The notes: generated by a model from the sequence alone, not told the origin. A stretch of DNA of 64,000 nucleotides from Karstenula rhodostoma CBS 690.94 (GCA_010093485.1 MU001497.1:1196377-1260376), one strand, 5' to 3'. Numbered from the stretch's first letter, positions 1 to 11,323 are shown. Made by a program: numbers and translations.

Positions 1-244
1 CGACAATTTCGCACCAGATCCCCTTGTAAGAAATGCGGTTATTAACCTTTTGTCTTACTTCAGGCACGCCAAGCTGACTAGGTTTCGGTACGTGGACTTT
101 GTGGCCGTTCTGTTGAATGCTGCCTCTCCTTGAAGGTTTGCATCGCACAAGTTCGGCTTGGAAGCTGTAGGCTGGGATTTCCTGGTGAGACAGGATCAGG
201 AGGTTGTTGGGCTAGGTAACCCGGGGGCCGGCTCTGTAGAGGAG
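1..244. other. Left-edge flank without a recognisable gene
   Basis: Base composition is ordinary here and I see no coding frame that reads like a protein. It borders the AT-rich island that begins near 245. Confidence 0.5.
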
Positions 245-336
245 CGGCACGTTACTTGAAATTTAAGTAATAATTATAATAGCGCGTATAAGAGTTATAC
301 TAAATAGTAACTACTTATAATTAAATTATGAGGTAG

Positions 337-431
<95 letters not shown>

Positions 432-456
432 NNNNNNNNNNNNNNNNNNNNNNNNN

Positions 457-551
<95 letters not shown>

Positions 552-665
552 TATAGCTAAATCTAGTACTAATAATAATAGACTTATATAAACTGATTTA
601 ATACTCTTTATATATAACTTTAAATAACTTTAACTAGGCTATAGTAAACTAATCTATATAACGAA
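245..665. repeat. AT-rich RIP-like island containing a microsatellite
   Basis: Composition drops abruptly from GC-normal DNA to TA-rich sequence at about 245 and recovers at about 665, where the LRR remnant begins. CA and TG dinucleotides are rare, as in the larger island at the right end. No transposon domain can be read. It is probably a small RIP-mutated repeat remnant that truncates the gene to its right. Confidence 0.6.
337..551. repeat. (GTA)n microsatellite with 25-N assembly gap
   Basis: An uninterrupted GTA trinucleotide array runs on both sides of an N run at 432-456. The array continues in the same register on both sides, so the gap probably hides only more repeat units. The true length is unknown. 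Confidence 0.95.
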
Positions 666-669
666 TCCT

Positions 670-2289
670 AACGACGGCGTACACGATCGACTCTCCACAA
701 TAGCCTGGTGAGACATACGGATAGTCTACGACATCTTCACCTCGATCTGACAGAATGGCCGCTCAACTTCCAGCCGTCGCTGCAGACGTTGGACATCAAA
801 ATTCAGCAAGACTTCGAACCAGAACATCTGGCCGTCTTTCTCAAAGAGAATCTTGTAAAGGTGAATGGCTCCCTTTGACATCTTCATTTCGGATTCGCCG
901 AAGAAACGAACAGAGCTATCCCTCGAGAGGAAGACAGATACGCCGGAAGACCCCTATGTAACCTGAACCTTCGCGACCTTTTACTATGCGATGCTCTACC
1001 TTAGATGGGTAACTTGAAGATCGTTACTATCATCAATTATCTGGGAGCGAGCCAGGTCATGAGCGAACTCGGGCGTGTGTCTGTTGGCTCAAACTCGCCT
1101 CTGGAACGCCTCAACGTCGAACTTGACTGGGAAGACGAATTCAATGGTAGACTTGCGGACGATTTTGTTACCACGGGCAGGCTGCTGGGTGGAGAACGTT
1201 TTGACCAGTGCCTTGAGGAGATCCTTGAGTATTGTACGAAACTGACAAGCCTTCATGTGAGCTGGTCCGAACCCAGATTCACTTTGCCCATCGATCTGCT
1301 AGACGAAGATGGCCAGAGGGTTGTCATCTCAGCGTGCCAGCAGCTCCCACGCTGTATTCTAAGCAAATTGCCGAAAATGGGTCACCGTCTTCGCTCACTA
1401 TCATTCCATGAATACAGCCTAAAGTACGACGAATTAACTTTCGGCGATACAAGTGCTCTCAGTTCAATGTACAACAACTGTCCAAATTTGGAAGAGCTTG
1501 GCATCCAAGTGAGCGAAGCTCTTGGGGATCCACACTCTGAAGAGTGGCCTCAAATTCTCGCTGAACAGGTGCGTTTGTTTTTTATAGACGGGAAGCTTTC
1601 AGTCGACCCTGGCCACTTATACCTTGGCATCCGATCCGTAATATGTTTGAGATTATTGACATACTATATAGGAAGGGCTTGAAACGCTTCACAAGCTCAA
1701 AATTATACATTTCCGACAAAGAAGTTCGCGCGAACGGCTCACAATTGCAGGTGCGGAAAGCCTACCAGAGATACTCCCAGATTATGTGGATGTGCAGATC
1801 TTTAGTATTGTGAAAGACTTCGTCCGCCAGCTGGTTAAGGAAAACTGTTGCCCGGAGCTGGAGTATTTCGTATGGGGATCCGACGAATATTTCGACGCCA
1901 AGGTTGATAACTACCTGAGATTCACCCCACAGAAGTACTACCATAGGCCACCAGTCCACAAGTTCGACAAGACATTGGACGACTCATTCGTCTTGCCTAC
2001 CATGAGAGAAATCCTCGAACAGTAAGTTCAAGATTTGTTCACGCCCTGGCTATGTCTGCTGTTTCGTTTTGGTGCGTCACTAACGCTCCTGTGATATAGC
2101 AGTCATCCTGAGTTCGACATCCTACTGACTGACCTGACGCCGTACAAGTCTATTAAATTACCGGGGCGGTTCTACGACGATCTGATATTCGGCGATAGGC
2201 CCGTTCCGACACATGCAAATGAAAATCTGCTGAAGGAGGAACTCGATTTCATTGTTGCAGCTTTTTTGAGAGACACAGTGCCGCAGTGA
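670..2289 (+). pseudogene. 5'-decayed leucine-rich-repeat (F-box/LRR-like) protein remnant
   Basis: The intact 3' part reads from ATG 1005 through exons 1005-1568, 1672-2021 and 2100-2289 (introns 1569-1671 and 2022-2099, the second with a GTAAGT donor and CTAAC branch), giving 367 residues. The protein has leucine-spaced segments such as LTSLHVSW and CPNLEELGIQ, typical of fungal F-box-associated LRR proteins. Upstream, more LRR-like coding (about 670-880, for example SLQTLDIKIQQDF) is in another frame and ends at a TGA near 880. Immediately before ATG 1005 the same frame reads LRDLLLCDALP followed by TAG. A 47-nt intron (958-1004) could instead bypass this TAG, but it would not repair the upstream frame. 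I infer a gene that lost its 5' end at the AT-rich island. A shortened protein from ATG 1005 remains possible. Confidence 0.55.
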
Positions 2290-2544
2290 TGAGCTTTACG
2301 CTAGGATGCATGGCTGTCAATTCCCAGGACCGTGAGAGATGTGACGGTAGTGGATATCTGTACGGTTAAGTAAGATGACGAACAATAGAACTTATTCCAT
2401 AGCTGCCTAGTGCGTCGCTTCCTGATAGTTGTCTATGTGGAAGAAACATGTATAGACGCCATGTCACCATCCTACAAGATCGTACTATCCTACTAAACAT
2501 CCCCAAGCATAACACCACGTCCACCAGCACCTACACTCCACAAC

Positions 2545-3060
2545 CTACTTTCCCTCTTCCCTCTTCCCACTTAACGCCTCCATCCTCCCCCTAACCACGA
2601 CCTCCAACTCCCCCACCGTCCCTACACAAACTACCCCAAACTGCGCACAAACCATCTCCACATTCCCCCTCTTCCAAAACCCCTCCTCACAACACACCAC
2701 CGTCTTTCCCGCATGCAGCGCCGCATACATGCCTAGCTCCAGCAGACTAACTGGACACAAGCTGCCGGCTTTGAAGCAAATTACTATCAGGCCGACGTGC
2801 GCCGGGTGGAACATCTCCCACTCAACCTCCTCGTGGAAGGGCGCGAAAGCAGGGGACTCCACCCACGACGCGTCCCAGTCGTCGCGGCGCGGGCTGAGGA
2901 TCTGGATGGGGAGGTCGAGCAGGGACGTGCTGAGATGTGTGGCCCAGTTTTCGGTGGAGGAGGACTCGATTGTGCCGAAGAGGATGAGGGAGGGGTTTGT
3001 CAGGGTCGGGTAGGTTGGGGGAAAATGAATTGTTGCTCGCTGGGGAGTTGGGGAGGACAT
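2545..3060 (-). CDS. Nucleoside 2-deoxyribosyltransferase-like protein
   Basis: A single exon of 171 residues. It shows LFGTIE at 27-32, LSPRRDDWD at 55-63, EVEWE at 78-82, then SLLELGMYA at 105-113 and GFWKRGNVE at 127-135. This is the pattern of the Nuc_deoxyri_tr2 group, where the glutamate of the S-x-x-ELG stretch (E108 here) corresponds to the catalytic nucleophile. Known family members transfer or hydrolyse the deoxyribose of nucleosides. The fungal substrate is not established, so the activity is inferred. No signal peptide or membrane segment is visible, suggesting a cytosolic protein. Length fits the family. It converges with the LRR remnant on the plus strand, leaving 255 bp between them. 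Confidence 0.75.
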   Translation of the reverse strand: MSSPTPQRATIHFPPTYPTLTNPSLILFGTIESSSTENWATHLSTSLLDLPIQILSPRRDDWDASWVESPAFAPFHEEVEWEMFHPAHVGLIVICFKAGSLCPVSLLELGMYAALHAGKTVVCCEEGFWKRGNVEMVCAQFGVVCVGTVGELEVVVRGRMEALSGKREEGK

Positions 3061-3863
3061 TTTGTGTTAGACCGGTAGGATAGAATTGGAGTGGGTATCG
3101 GTGTGGTGGTGAGGAGAGGCGCAAGGCTCAGAGTTGATAGAGGCGGAGATGGAGCTAGTACGGATACGGCGGGTGGGGCGAGGGAGATGCATATGTGACA
3201 GCCTTGCGGCCTCTGCCATCGAATTTGGCTATGCGTGGTGCCTACACTCTAGTTTATGGTGTTTACTAATATACATGCAATACACATTTGCAAGGTGAGC
3301 TTACGCGTGCGCAAGCTCGCAGAAGACCGACCTTTATACTGCCTGCATGCCGACTACTAGGAAGCTACTGTTATATCAGCCTATTAACCCCCAATTAGAC
3401 ATGCTGCACGTTTGACGCTGCACTTCGTGAGACTTCGCTATGCGTATTTAGTGTTTGGATTCGACGACATGCTCAGTCATGTCCGAAAACATCCAAGCAA
3501 ATACCTGGGTGAAACATCAAATCAGATTGTTTGATTATTCACGATGGCGAAGGGAGCCCCTGACAAGAATTATCGCAGGCACCTGCGTTAATAACTACGA
3601 CGCGATGCAATGACAAACTATATGCATATTGCGCGCCCATACAAAAAGGTTTAGAAGATGCGGAACGAGGACAAAAGTGAGACATGTAAGACGTGCGCGC
3701 CGACCTAATGCAAAGAGGTTCCTCGTAAGGACACAAGAATGAGAACCGAACGCAAGAATCAAGAGAAAACGCCCATAATCCATGCCATATCCAGAGTAAT
3801 CCCAACAGCTCCAACCTCTATCACACACAAACCCTGACTTCCATGCTGTCACAACCCTCAGCA
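3061..3863. other. Intergenic, 0.8 kb
   Basis: This stretch holds the promoter side of the deoxyribosyltransferase-like gene and the 3' flank of the DUF7587-like gene, both on the minus strand. Short open frames here lack protein-like composition. Confidence 0.5.
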
Positions 3864-4465
3864 TCAGCGCCTTCCCCCAATAACCCCATAGCTCCTCGCT
3901 TCCTTTCTCACCACCCTCGTCTGATCCCGTATAGCCTGCGGACTAATCCGATACAAACAAAGATATTCCCCCTCGTGCAGCCACGCCTGCGCAGCGCTCA
4001 ACTCCTGCCCCTGCAGCAGGTTAGCCGCCCAGAACACCGGCCCGCGACTCAGATGATTCGTATCGATGGTAACCACCCACGTGTCCTCGTCGTAGAGCCG
4101 CGCAAAGTAGCGCGCGACCTCCTCGGCGTGGGCCTGGCTGCGGTACACGCTGATGAAGGGCGAGGAGATGTTGGTCTGTTGGTGGAGGTGGGCGAGGCCA
4201 AAGCGGGAGATAAGCGAGACTTGGTTGATGATGGTGGTTTGGTTTTTGGCGCGGAAGCCGGTGGAGAAATCGTATTGGGTTTGGGCTCGGGCGCGGTGGA
4301 CGCGGTAGACAAAGGGGGGCATGGAGGAGGGGTGGACTTCGGGGGTGGAGGACGGTGTGGAGAGGTCGAGGGTGGTTGGGAGGTGGTATTTGGGGCCGAG
4401 GGGGGATGATAGTGCTGGTTTGGTTAGGAGGGTGGGAGGAGGATGGTGGGTGGCTTACTTGACAT
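3864..4465 (-). CDS. DUF7587-like fungal protein
   Basis: Two exons, 4459-4465 and 3864-4414, with a 44-nt intron (4415-4458; GTAAGC donor, CTAAC branch, CAG acceptor), giving 185 residues. The 7-nt first exon is inferred because the ATG is followed directly by a strong donor and the frame then opens cleanly upstream of the internal MPPFVYR. The core has PFVYRVHRARAQ, a GFRAKNQTTI segment and TWVVTIDTNHL near the middle, followed by LHEGEYLCLYRI. This resembles the fungal DUF7587 domain, which is found alone or in heterokaryon-type proteins. No catalytic residues are established for it and no function is assigned. No signal peptide is visible. Confidence 0.6.
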
Positions 4466-6194
4466 GGTGGTCGGTAGGCGAGGACGATGGAAGTGGATGG
4501 TGGTACGCGGGTGCTCGCGGTGAGTGAGAAACAGAAGCGGTTAACGTAGGAAGAAGTGTGGGCTACGGTTCTTGGAAACGGCTTGTGATGTATGAGAGTA
4601 CAGAGATCGTGTAGACTACAGTCCATAGCGAGACTATAAGTATGCGGAAGGGGAACTGGCGGTGAAAGATGCTGTTCAGATGGCATCGTATAACTCTACC
4701 AAAGAAGACCTTCATGTCATTTCCCTTCTGCCAATGTGGGCAGGCATGTCTACACCCATCTGAGCGCTCCACAAGCCGTCGGCACGTAGACGGGCCAAAC
4801 GCGCGCTTCCGAAATGAAAGAGGAGGAGAGCAAGAAAAGGAGAGAATGCATCAAGGCGACGGAATGCAAGTAACAGCTCTCGGAAAAGACAGCTATCTGC
4901 TTTTGAGACGATTAGGGGAGGCGGATTTTTCGATCTTCGGGAATGTGCGTGGGGGCTGGTCCCGCTGGGCTGGCACGAAGGCGTGCTGCTATCCGTTTGA
5001 CGTGCATTGAAGCGCACAAGGATATACAGGGTTGTCTGTTCTACAATCGGCCACAGGCCTAGCTTTTTGGTCTTCGGCTGCATGCAAAGCGGCTGATGTA
5101 CGCACAACAGCATACCGTGGACTTATGTCAGACGTTCGTATCCTTGGGCGGGCTCGCACAGGCGCACAAGAGGTCGATGCGATGAGCGACATGGTCTTTC
5201 AACGTAGCCATCCCGCCGGCAGCGTCTGACGGCGCATCAACTGCGGAATCCCGTGCGTTGTCGTCAAATGAAAATAAGAATAAGGAGATTGAACATGACA
5301 GTTTTGGACGGAAAGGAACCAACAAGAATCGGAACATCATGAGAATAAATATGAGAAACGAACAGACTCGTCACGGTCCAGTGCATGAGAGGTCGCGGTT
5401 CCTCCGAATGCTTCCAAGGTTGTTTGTCATGGTCAGTACGGCTTCCATACCAGCCGCTGTTTTACACGTTCGAATTTCGAGCGGTCGGTTCAGCCAGGAC
5501 ATTCAAAGCCCCTGAGATACCGACTTTTACGAGAAAAGGGGCCCTTTCTGTCAGTCCGAAGATGCGTCGTATTGGCAGGGGTTTAGCTGTTTGCCTCACC
5601 GAGGCGTGTTGTACAAGCCGGCTACACGCAGCAACCAAGCCCCGATAAGCACAAGATTATATATCTCTTTTCTTTCTCGTTTCCTTCTGCCTTCGGAGTT
5701 CCGAAGCTTCTTGGCCCCGGTCCGAGGATGGGTGCAGCCATCAATATGGGGCGCGGAAGCGTGCTGGCATTCCGACTTGGAAGCTACATCACTCCATGTT
5801 AATCGGTCGCACACCGCTACTTTCCCCAGAAACTTGGACAGGTAGCAGAGTGACGCTCACCGTGATGGGATCGAGATCTGGGATAGGTGAGGTCGCGACA
5901 CGTGATGAAGAGCGCGACTTCTTTTCCGCAGATGACGCTTGCTAGATGAGGCTTAGCGCACCTTCTCCTTCCGCGCGCCGATGTCGAAAAGTTAACGACG
6001 ACGACATCGCGCAAGCATCCGCGCACCGGCACTGCATCCCCCAGACGTACGTCTATACGTGAAACTTCGATTACGCTCAATTGACCTCCGCGCAGGTACC
6101 TTGCGCTATACGCCTATCTCTCACATACTCGCATACGCCTCAGCGCAAGCTACACCCTACGATCTACAACATCAAGCCCCCAAACCACCGCACA
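4466..6194. other. Divergent intergenic region, 1.7 kb
   Basis: It lies between the start of the DUF7587-like gene and the start of MRPL33, so it should carry both promoters. Several overlapping open frames of 60-130 codons exist on both strands, but none has consistent protein-like composition or splice context. I annotate no gene. Confidence 0.5.
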
Positions 6195-6464
6195 ATGGCC
6201 TACTTCCGTATAACACTCATGCGATCCGGCATCGGTATGCCCAAGAAGGTCCAAGGCGTCCTCCACGCCCTCGGCCTGAAGAAGCGCATGACAACCGTAT
6301 ACTACCCAGTTAGCCAGTCCGTTGCGGGTCAAATAATGCGCATCAAGGAACTGGTGGACGTCAAGGAGGTCGAAAAGCCAATGTCGAAAGATGAGATGCG
6401 CGCTGCGAGAAGGCCGGACAAGGGCTACTATATCGAGAAGAGGGCTGAGCAGGTAGAATTGTAA
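6195..6464 (+). CDS. MRPL33: Mitochondrial large-subunit ribosomal protein uL30m
   Basis: A single exon of 89 residues starting MAYFRITLMRSGIGMP. The uL30 fold signature is clear: the first strand FRITLMRSGIG, then KKVQGVLHALGLKKR and a VGQIMRIKELVDV-like stretch. The family length is 80-100 residues in fungi. The frame stays open upstream of the ATG, but the residues there are not protein-like, and the conserved N-terminus fits ATG 6195. The protein joins the mitochondrial 54S subunit and would need import, although no classical cleavable presequence is evident. Its own N-terminus may act as the targeting signal, as in yeast Mrpl33. Confidence 0.9.
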   Translation: MAYFRITLMRSGIGMPKKVQGVLHALGLKKRMTTVYYPVSQSVAGQIMRIKELVDVKEVEKPMSKDEMRAARRPDKGYYIEKRAEQVEL

Positions 6465-7681
6465 GAGCGAACAATTGAAAGACGGCTGCGCATAGAAGGC
6501 TTGGCTTATGACTCGGGCGAAGAAATGGAGAAGGAGCCGAGCCGTGTAGAATATGGAATTGTAAAGAGTGAGGTGCATCTACTGGCGTTCGTTGCATTTG
6601 TATCTGTGACGGAATTGTATGATTGGATTCGGCTTGAAGCTTGAAGCTTCAACAAGTATAGGGAGGGATAAGGCGATGCTTATCGCAAAGTGTTGCTTGC
6701 TGAGACTGCGCATGGTTCTTGGGACTGCGTTGAAGAAGTAAATCTACAGTCTACCTGTATGTAATATACCCATAAATAAAAGCCAAATGCATCAGCAAGT
6801 GTGTTCTCCGCATCCCTTCGTGGTGATAAGATTGGTCAAATCGATCGATATCCACATCTCAGGGATTAGCTCCGACTTCATATAATTACAACATGTGCTG
6901 CAGATTTCTGTCAGAAGTAGACTAGCTTCATAAGTGTGGGCAGTCACAGCAGCATAGCCCGTAAACAACATTGTCGCTTCAGGACATCGCTCAACATCTC
7001 CCTCGTATCCATTCCGGAGCTAATCCACCAAAAATTATCTGGCAAAGTATTGTGAAAACGGATTACAGAAACTCGGCTCTACCAGAAGAGTATTCGACTT
7101 GCGCTAAGCTATGCAAGTGAAATAGGGCCGTATGTTATTCTTTTCCAAAACCCTCTTCCCAAAAACGAAATATACGAAGCCTGACATATTAAGTTTTGAC
7201 CAGGCAGAAGGAAGCCCGCAGTACTTGGAATTTCCGTCCTGCGAGTACAGTTGCGCACGACAACGATGCATGGCGTTGCTCTATCTCCATTGCATTATTT
7301 AAAACCCTGCTATATGCCTCTCCGTGAGAGTAGTCTATCTTCCTCACCACCTGCCCATCTCCACACCACGTCTTCCGAGCCCATCCCACCCTCTTCCTAA
7401 GCTCCATACCAGCGCATCCACACATATCACTCTCGCCCAAATCACGCATCACCACGACACAGAAACAATCCCCAAGACCCAGGAGGATATCAATTACGTT
7501 ATCAATCACCTCGCCAGCACCACCACCTCGCACCGCGCCAGCCAAGCCACCTAGGGGTATCTCACGAACTACAAAAAACCAGCACAGTACTCCGCGCGAT
7601 GCTTAGATCACAAACTCACACACAGAGACACAAAAAGAAAATACCAGTCCAAACCACCGCCTAAGCCCCCTTGATGTAGAC
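6465..7681. other. Convergent intergenic region, 1.2 kb
   Basis: It separates the 3' ends of MRPL33 (plus) and the dynactin gene (minus), so both 3' UTRs fall here. Open frames near 7189-7554 exist on both strands, but neither looks like a protein. Confidence 0.5.
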
Positions 7682-10600
7682 TCAGAACCTCATATCCACC
7701 ATCTCGGCAAATGCCTCCGCCATGGGCGACAAATCCACAAAACTCAAATCATCCACATACGCCAGCGGTTCCGCCATCGTTCCCGTCTGCAGCGTAAGCG
7801 GGAACGCTAGAGCACCTTTCTGCTTCTGTTTCTGCTGCGGGACCACCCGTCCCTCCTTCGCGTCCGCACCCGCATCCGTGGTCAGCTCATCGCCCCAGAG
7901 CTCTAGCGGCCGCGTCACAGACCCCTGCACACCCATGAGTTGCGAGGTAAACGCCATATCCAGCATATCCGCAGCGAGCGCCTGCTTGTGGCGCGCATCT
8001 GCCTTGGCGCGCGCCGCGCGGTCGGTGCGGGATTTGGTGAAGATGGCATCGAGGTCGTGCGAGAGGAGGTCAGCACTCTCGCGCTGGCGGAGCCACTGGT
8101 TTTCGTCTGTGAGAGCCTTGACGAGGGTGACGAACGAGCTAGATGTGGTGGCCTGCGGAGCCTCGACGGGCTCGGGGCGCTCGCGGGTCGGCTGGGGCGT
8201 GGCTGGGACGGTGTTTGAAATGTCGTCTGGAAGGGGGACGCCTTCGCGTTCGAGACGAGCGATCTCGGCTTGTAAAATCTCGGCCTCGGATCGGTACGTT
8301 TCGCGCTCGGAGCGAGCTTTATCTAGCTCAGTCTGGAGTGTTTCGATTGCGCCTACCTTCACAGCAGCCTCCTGGGCCCGGGCCTTGAGGTGCTCGATCT
8401 CGAGCTCCTTGGTGTCGATCGTCTCTTGACGTTCGCGCACCTGCAGCAGTGCTGCATGGAGCTCGGTGCTGATAAGCTGGAGCTTTTTCTCACATTCGAT
8501 CGATTGTTTCTTCTCCGCTTCGATCTGTTGAGCTTTGACGACCCAGGGTGCAGGTTGCAGCTGGACTTCGAGGCAATTGTTCAGGATCGAAGCGTGTTCG
8601 TTCCATTGTTCAATGCGTGATTTAGCATCTGAGACAAATGAGTGGAGTTCACCCAGTAAATCTTTCTTGAACAGAGTGTCGATTTGAGCGGTCATCATAG
8701 TGGCGTCAACTCCCTCGGGTTCTTTCGCAAGCTTGCTCAACACACTGCGAATGAACGTTGCTGCATTCTCTTGCGCCTTGTTTGCGAAGCGGTCTAGCGA
8801 TTCGTTGACGTCCACAAGAGCTTCGATGCCGTTCGGTAGGCTAGGGTAGAGGCTGTCCTTCTGTAGTGCGTTCAAAGCAGTGCTGAACTTGGTGACAACA
8901 TTGAGAGCTTCGGTGGCTGTCTGTGCTGGTTCTGTGAATGCATCGAGGTTTACATGGTCCTCGACATTTTCATAGACCGGTTCAACGCGCGAGACAAAAG
9001 TCTTGATGGCATCGAAAACAGATCGAATACGTTCAAGACTGGCTCGGATGACAGATACATGGAGGATGATGGTGCTATCCGGTCGGGCGTTGGACAGGTA
9101 AGTGTTAGAGCGGTATATTGCCCCCAGAACGTTGTAAGAGCCGCGCGTAGACTCCAGAGAATCTTTCAAGTTTAGTTCGTCGCGTTTTAGACTGCTCATG
9201 CACCCTTCCACAGTGCGCAGCACGCTCTCAAAATCTTGGAACAAGTGTCCGGCTTTTACGAACTCATCTGATGTGCAAGACGCCATGGCCGTCCAGATTT
9301 GTTCGGTATACGTGTGGATGTAGTCGAGATGGCCGACAACATCATGACGGATGAGAGCGTCCAAGACTTGTTCGGGGCCTTTCTCGGCGCCAAATTGGTC
9401 GGTTGCGGATGTCCGGATGACGGATGCAGTCAAATCAGCCTTGAAGCTAATCGACTTCGCTCTGAAATACGCTTGCACCGATGAGCCGTTGAAGTCGACG
9501 TACGCGGACTCGGTAAGATAGTGCTTGATCATGTCGCGCTCTTCTTGTGCCTCCTTCGCTGCTAGCTGCTGCAGCGATGTATCGATGTGGCGATTCGTGT
9601 CTTTGACACCTGCTGTGCGAAGTCGCCGTTGTAATTCCATGACTTCATTGAATCGCCCAGTAACATCCTTTACCTCCTCTTCGGTCGTCGCCTTGTCTGC
9701 TCGCAGATCCTGGACCTGAGATTGCAATTCCATAGCGACTGTCTGATATTTGGATAGGCGGTCTTGCAGTTCGGCATTGTCGCTTTCAATCGCATCACGC
9801 TGACGGGAGACATCGGCGAGCTGAGCATCCCTAGTCTCAAGCTCTGCTTCCAAATCGTCCGCGTGTTCAGCATAGTCATTGACGGTTTCATTGCTGACCT
9901 CAATCATAGTAGAAAGCTCTTTCCGCTCAAGCCGGAGACGTGAGATGGAATCTTCGAGGGTCGCGATCTTGTCTATGAGTTCTTCGTTCATCTCTTCCAT
10001 CTCGTTGTTCGTGTCGACTCGTTCTCGCAAGTCCGATACGTAGCCTTCGAGCTTGACAATCTCATCTTTGGCGGCGGCATAATCGGCTTCCACTGTTTCG
10101 GTATGGGCGACTTGAGCCTCGAGTTCGCGATTGCGGGCCTCGAATGCCTTGATTTGCTCTCTTGTCAAGTCGCGAAGCCTGACGATACCTTCCCGGTATC
10201 GATCCCTCTCGTTCTGGGCTTGACGCAGCATAGCAGCTTGCTTCTCGTCCTCGGGCATATCATCGTCAATGAAGGATGCTTCTTCCTGTTTAATTTCCAG
10301 TTCGAGTCGAAGTTCCTCGACAACGGCGCGCTCGTTCTCTAGTTCAGCTTCGAGCTGCTCCTTCTGCTCTTCTGCCATTTCCCTGTCAATGGTAGCCAGC
10401 TCAACCATTGTATCGCGCTCTTGCAACGCCTTTTCCAACTTGTCATTTTCTGCTTTGAGTAGAGCGACCTCTTCCTTGATACTAGCATTTTCATTACCAT
10501 ACTTCTGGACCTTCTCATTCAGCTTGGGGAAAATGGCCTCCTTATACCGCTCATTTTCAGTACGCAGCTTTAGTACATCTGCTTCCAGCTGGGAGGTGTC

Positions 10601-11323
10601 CTCTTGTTGTTTCTGCAGTCGGCGGTATTCGGCCTCTGGAATCTGTCGCGTGCGTTCGGTAGGCGCTTTTGCGGAAGGGGGAGCGGTGGTGTGCGAAGCC
10701 GCAGAGTGTGTGTCGAGAGAAGCGGCGGAGGCGAGGGAAGATTTACGGGTGGGGCGAGCTGCAGGAGGCTGTGATGAGCCGACAGTTGATACTCGTCTTG
10801 ATTGTGCGGATGGGGTTGTGGATGCTCTCGAAGTAGCAGACGGCGGTCGGGTTGTCGAAGGCGGACGTGCGGCAGCTGGCTTTACAGGCGAAGACGGCTT
10901 CGCAGCGGCGGCGAGGCGTTGCTGGAGCGTCGTTGGTTTGGAACCCCCCACAGACGAAAGCCTGGCAGGCCGCTGGGAGGCGCCAACGCTGGATGGGCGA
11001 GATCTTGCGCCGGGCGTTGCTGGTTTCGGGGGTGCGGCTTTGGGTGCGGCGGGCCGCGCTGGTGAAATGATCTTGGTAACTTTGTCGCGAGCCGCAAACA
11101 ATCCATGCATGGGAGGGCATTGGAAGTATCGCTCGCCTTGGACCGAGCCGTCGTTCTTTCCGGTTGCAGATGAGAGCTCGATGCCGACAAACTCAATGCC
11201 TTCCTGGCCCGGCACAGCGACCTCGCCAATGTATCTGATCGTCCCGCGGTGGATGGTGGGCTTCGGCTTCTCGAGTCGGACCTCCACGACCTGGCCAGCT
11301 TTCAGATCCAAAGCTGTAGCCAT
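7682..11323 (-). CDS. DCTN1: Dynactin large subunit p150-Glued (CAP-Gly)
   Basis: A single exon of 1,213 residues, taking ATG 11323 (MATALDLKAGQ) as the start. The frame is open 58 codons further upstream to 11497, but that part is low-complexity and precedes the conserved start. A CAP-Gly domain occupies about residues 8-85 with the tubulin/EB-binding GKNDGS at 55-60 and a GLF turn. A Ser/Pro/Ala/Arg-rich basic linker follows to about 230, then long coiled coils, the dynactin domain in the middle (around YHYLTESAYVDF-like and TYLSNARPDSTI) and a second coiled coil near 970-1080. The protein links dynein to microtubules and cargo for retrograde transport and nuclear positioning. It is the ortholog of Neurospora ro-3 and yeast Nip100. 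Confidence 0.92.
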   Translation of the reverse strand: MATALDLKAGQVVEVRLEKPKPTIHRGTIRYIGEVAVPGQEGIEFVGIELSSATGKNDGSVQGERYFQCPPMHGLFAARDKVTKIISPARPAAPKAAPPKPATPGARSRPSSVGASQRPARLSSVGGSKPTTLQQRLAAAAKPSSPVKPAAARPPSTTRPPSATSRASTTPSAQSRRVSTVGSSQPPAARPTRKSSLASAASLDTHSAASHTTAPPSAKAPTERTRQIPEAEYRRLQKQQEDTSQLEADVLKLRTENERYKEAIFPKLNEKVQKYGNENASIKEEVALLKAENDKLEKALQERDTMVELATIDREMAEEQKEQLEAELENERAVVEELRLELEIKQEEASFIDDDMPEDEKQAAMLRQAQNERDRYREGIVRLRDLTREQIKAFEARNRELEAQVAHTETVEADYAAAKDEIVKLEGYVSDLRERVDTNNEMEEMNEELIDKIATLEDSISRLRLERKELSTMIEVSNETVNDYAEHADDLEAELETRDAQLADVSRQRDAIESDNAELQDRLSKYQTVAMELQSQVQDLRADKATTEEEVKDVTGRFNEVMELQRRLRTAGVKDTNRHIDTSLQQLAAKEAQEERDMIKHYLTESAYVDFNGSSVQAYFRAKSISFKADLTASVIRTSATDQFGAEKGPEQVLDALIRHDVVGHLDYIHTYTEQIWTAMASCTSDEFVKAGHLFQDFESVLRTVEGCMSSLKRDELNLKDSLESTRGSYNVLGAIYRSNTYLSNARPDSTIILHVSVIRASLERIRSVFDAIKTFVSRVEPVYENVEDHVNLDAFTEPAQTATEALNVVTKFSTALNALQKDSLYPSLPNGIEALVDVNESLDRFANKAQENAATFIRSVLSKLAKEPEGVDATMMTAQIDTLFKKDLLGELHSFVSDAKSRIEQWNEHASILNNCLEVQLQPAPWVVKAQQIEAEKKQSIECEKKLQLISTELHAALLQVRERQETIDTKELEIEHLKARAQEAAVKVGAIETLQTELDKARSERETYRSEAEILQAEIARLEREGVPLPDDISNTVPATPQPTRERPEPVEAPQATTSSSFVTLVKALTDENQWLRQRESADLLSHDLDAIFTKSRTDRAARAKADARHKQALAADMLDMAFTSQLMGVQGSVTRPLELWGDELTTDAGADAKEGRVVPQQKQKQKGALAFPLTLQTGTMAEPLAYVDDLSFVDLSPMAEAFAEMVDMRF

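Noticed and set aside
755..961. 68-codon ORF starting MAAQLP
   Set aside because: It overlaps LRR-like coding in a different frame and has no protein-like pattern; it is a shadow of the decayed LRR gene.
3539..3864. Two overlapping minus-strand ORFs of about 90 codons
   Set aside because: Composition is not protein-like and they lie in the 3' flank of the DUF7587-like gene.
4021..4686. 221-codon minus-strand ORF, Pro/Ser-rich
   Set aside because: It is an alternate-frame shadow of the DUF7587-like gene and reads through its intron.
7189..7554. Opposed ORFs of 118 and 76 codons
   Set aside because: Neither has recognisable domains; the region is the shared 3' flank of MRPL33 and dynactin.
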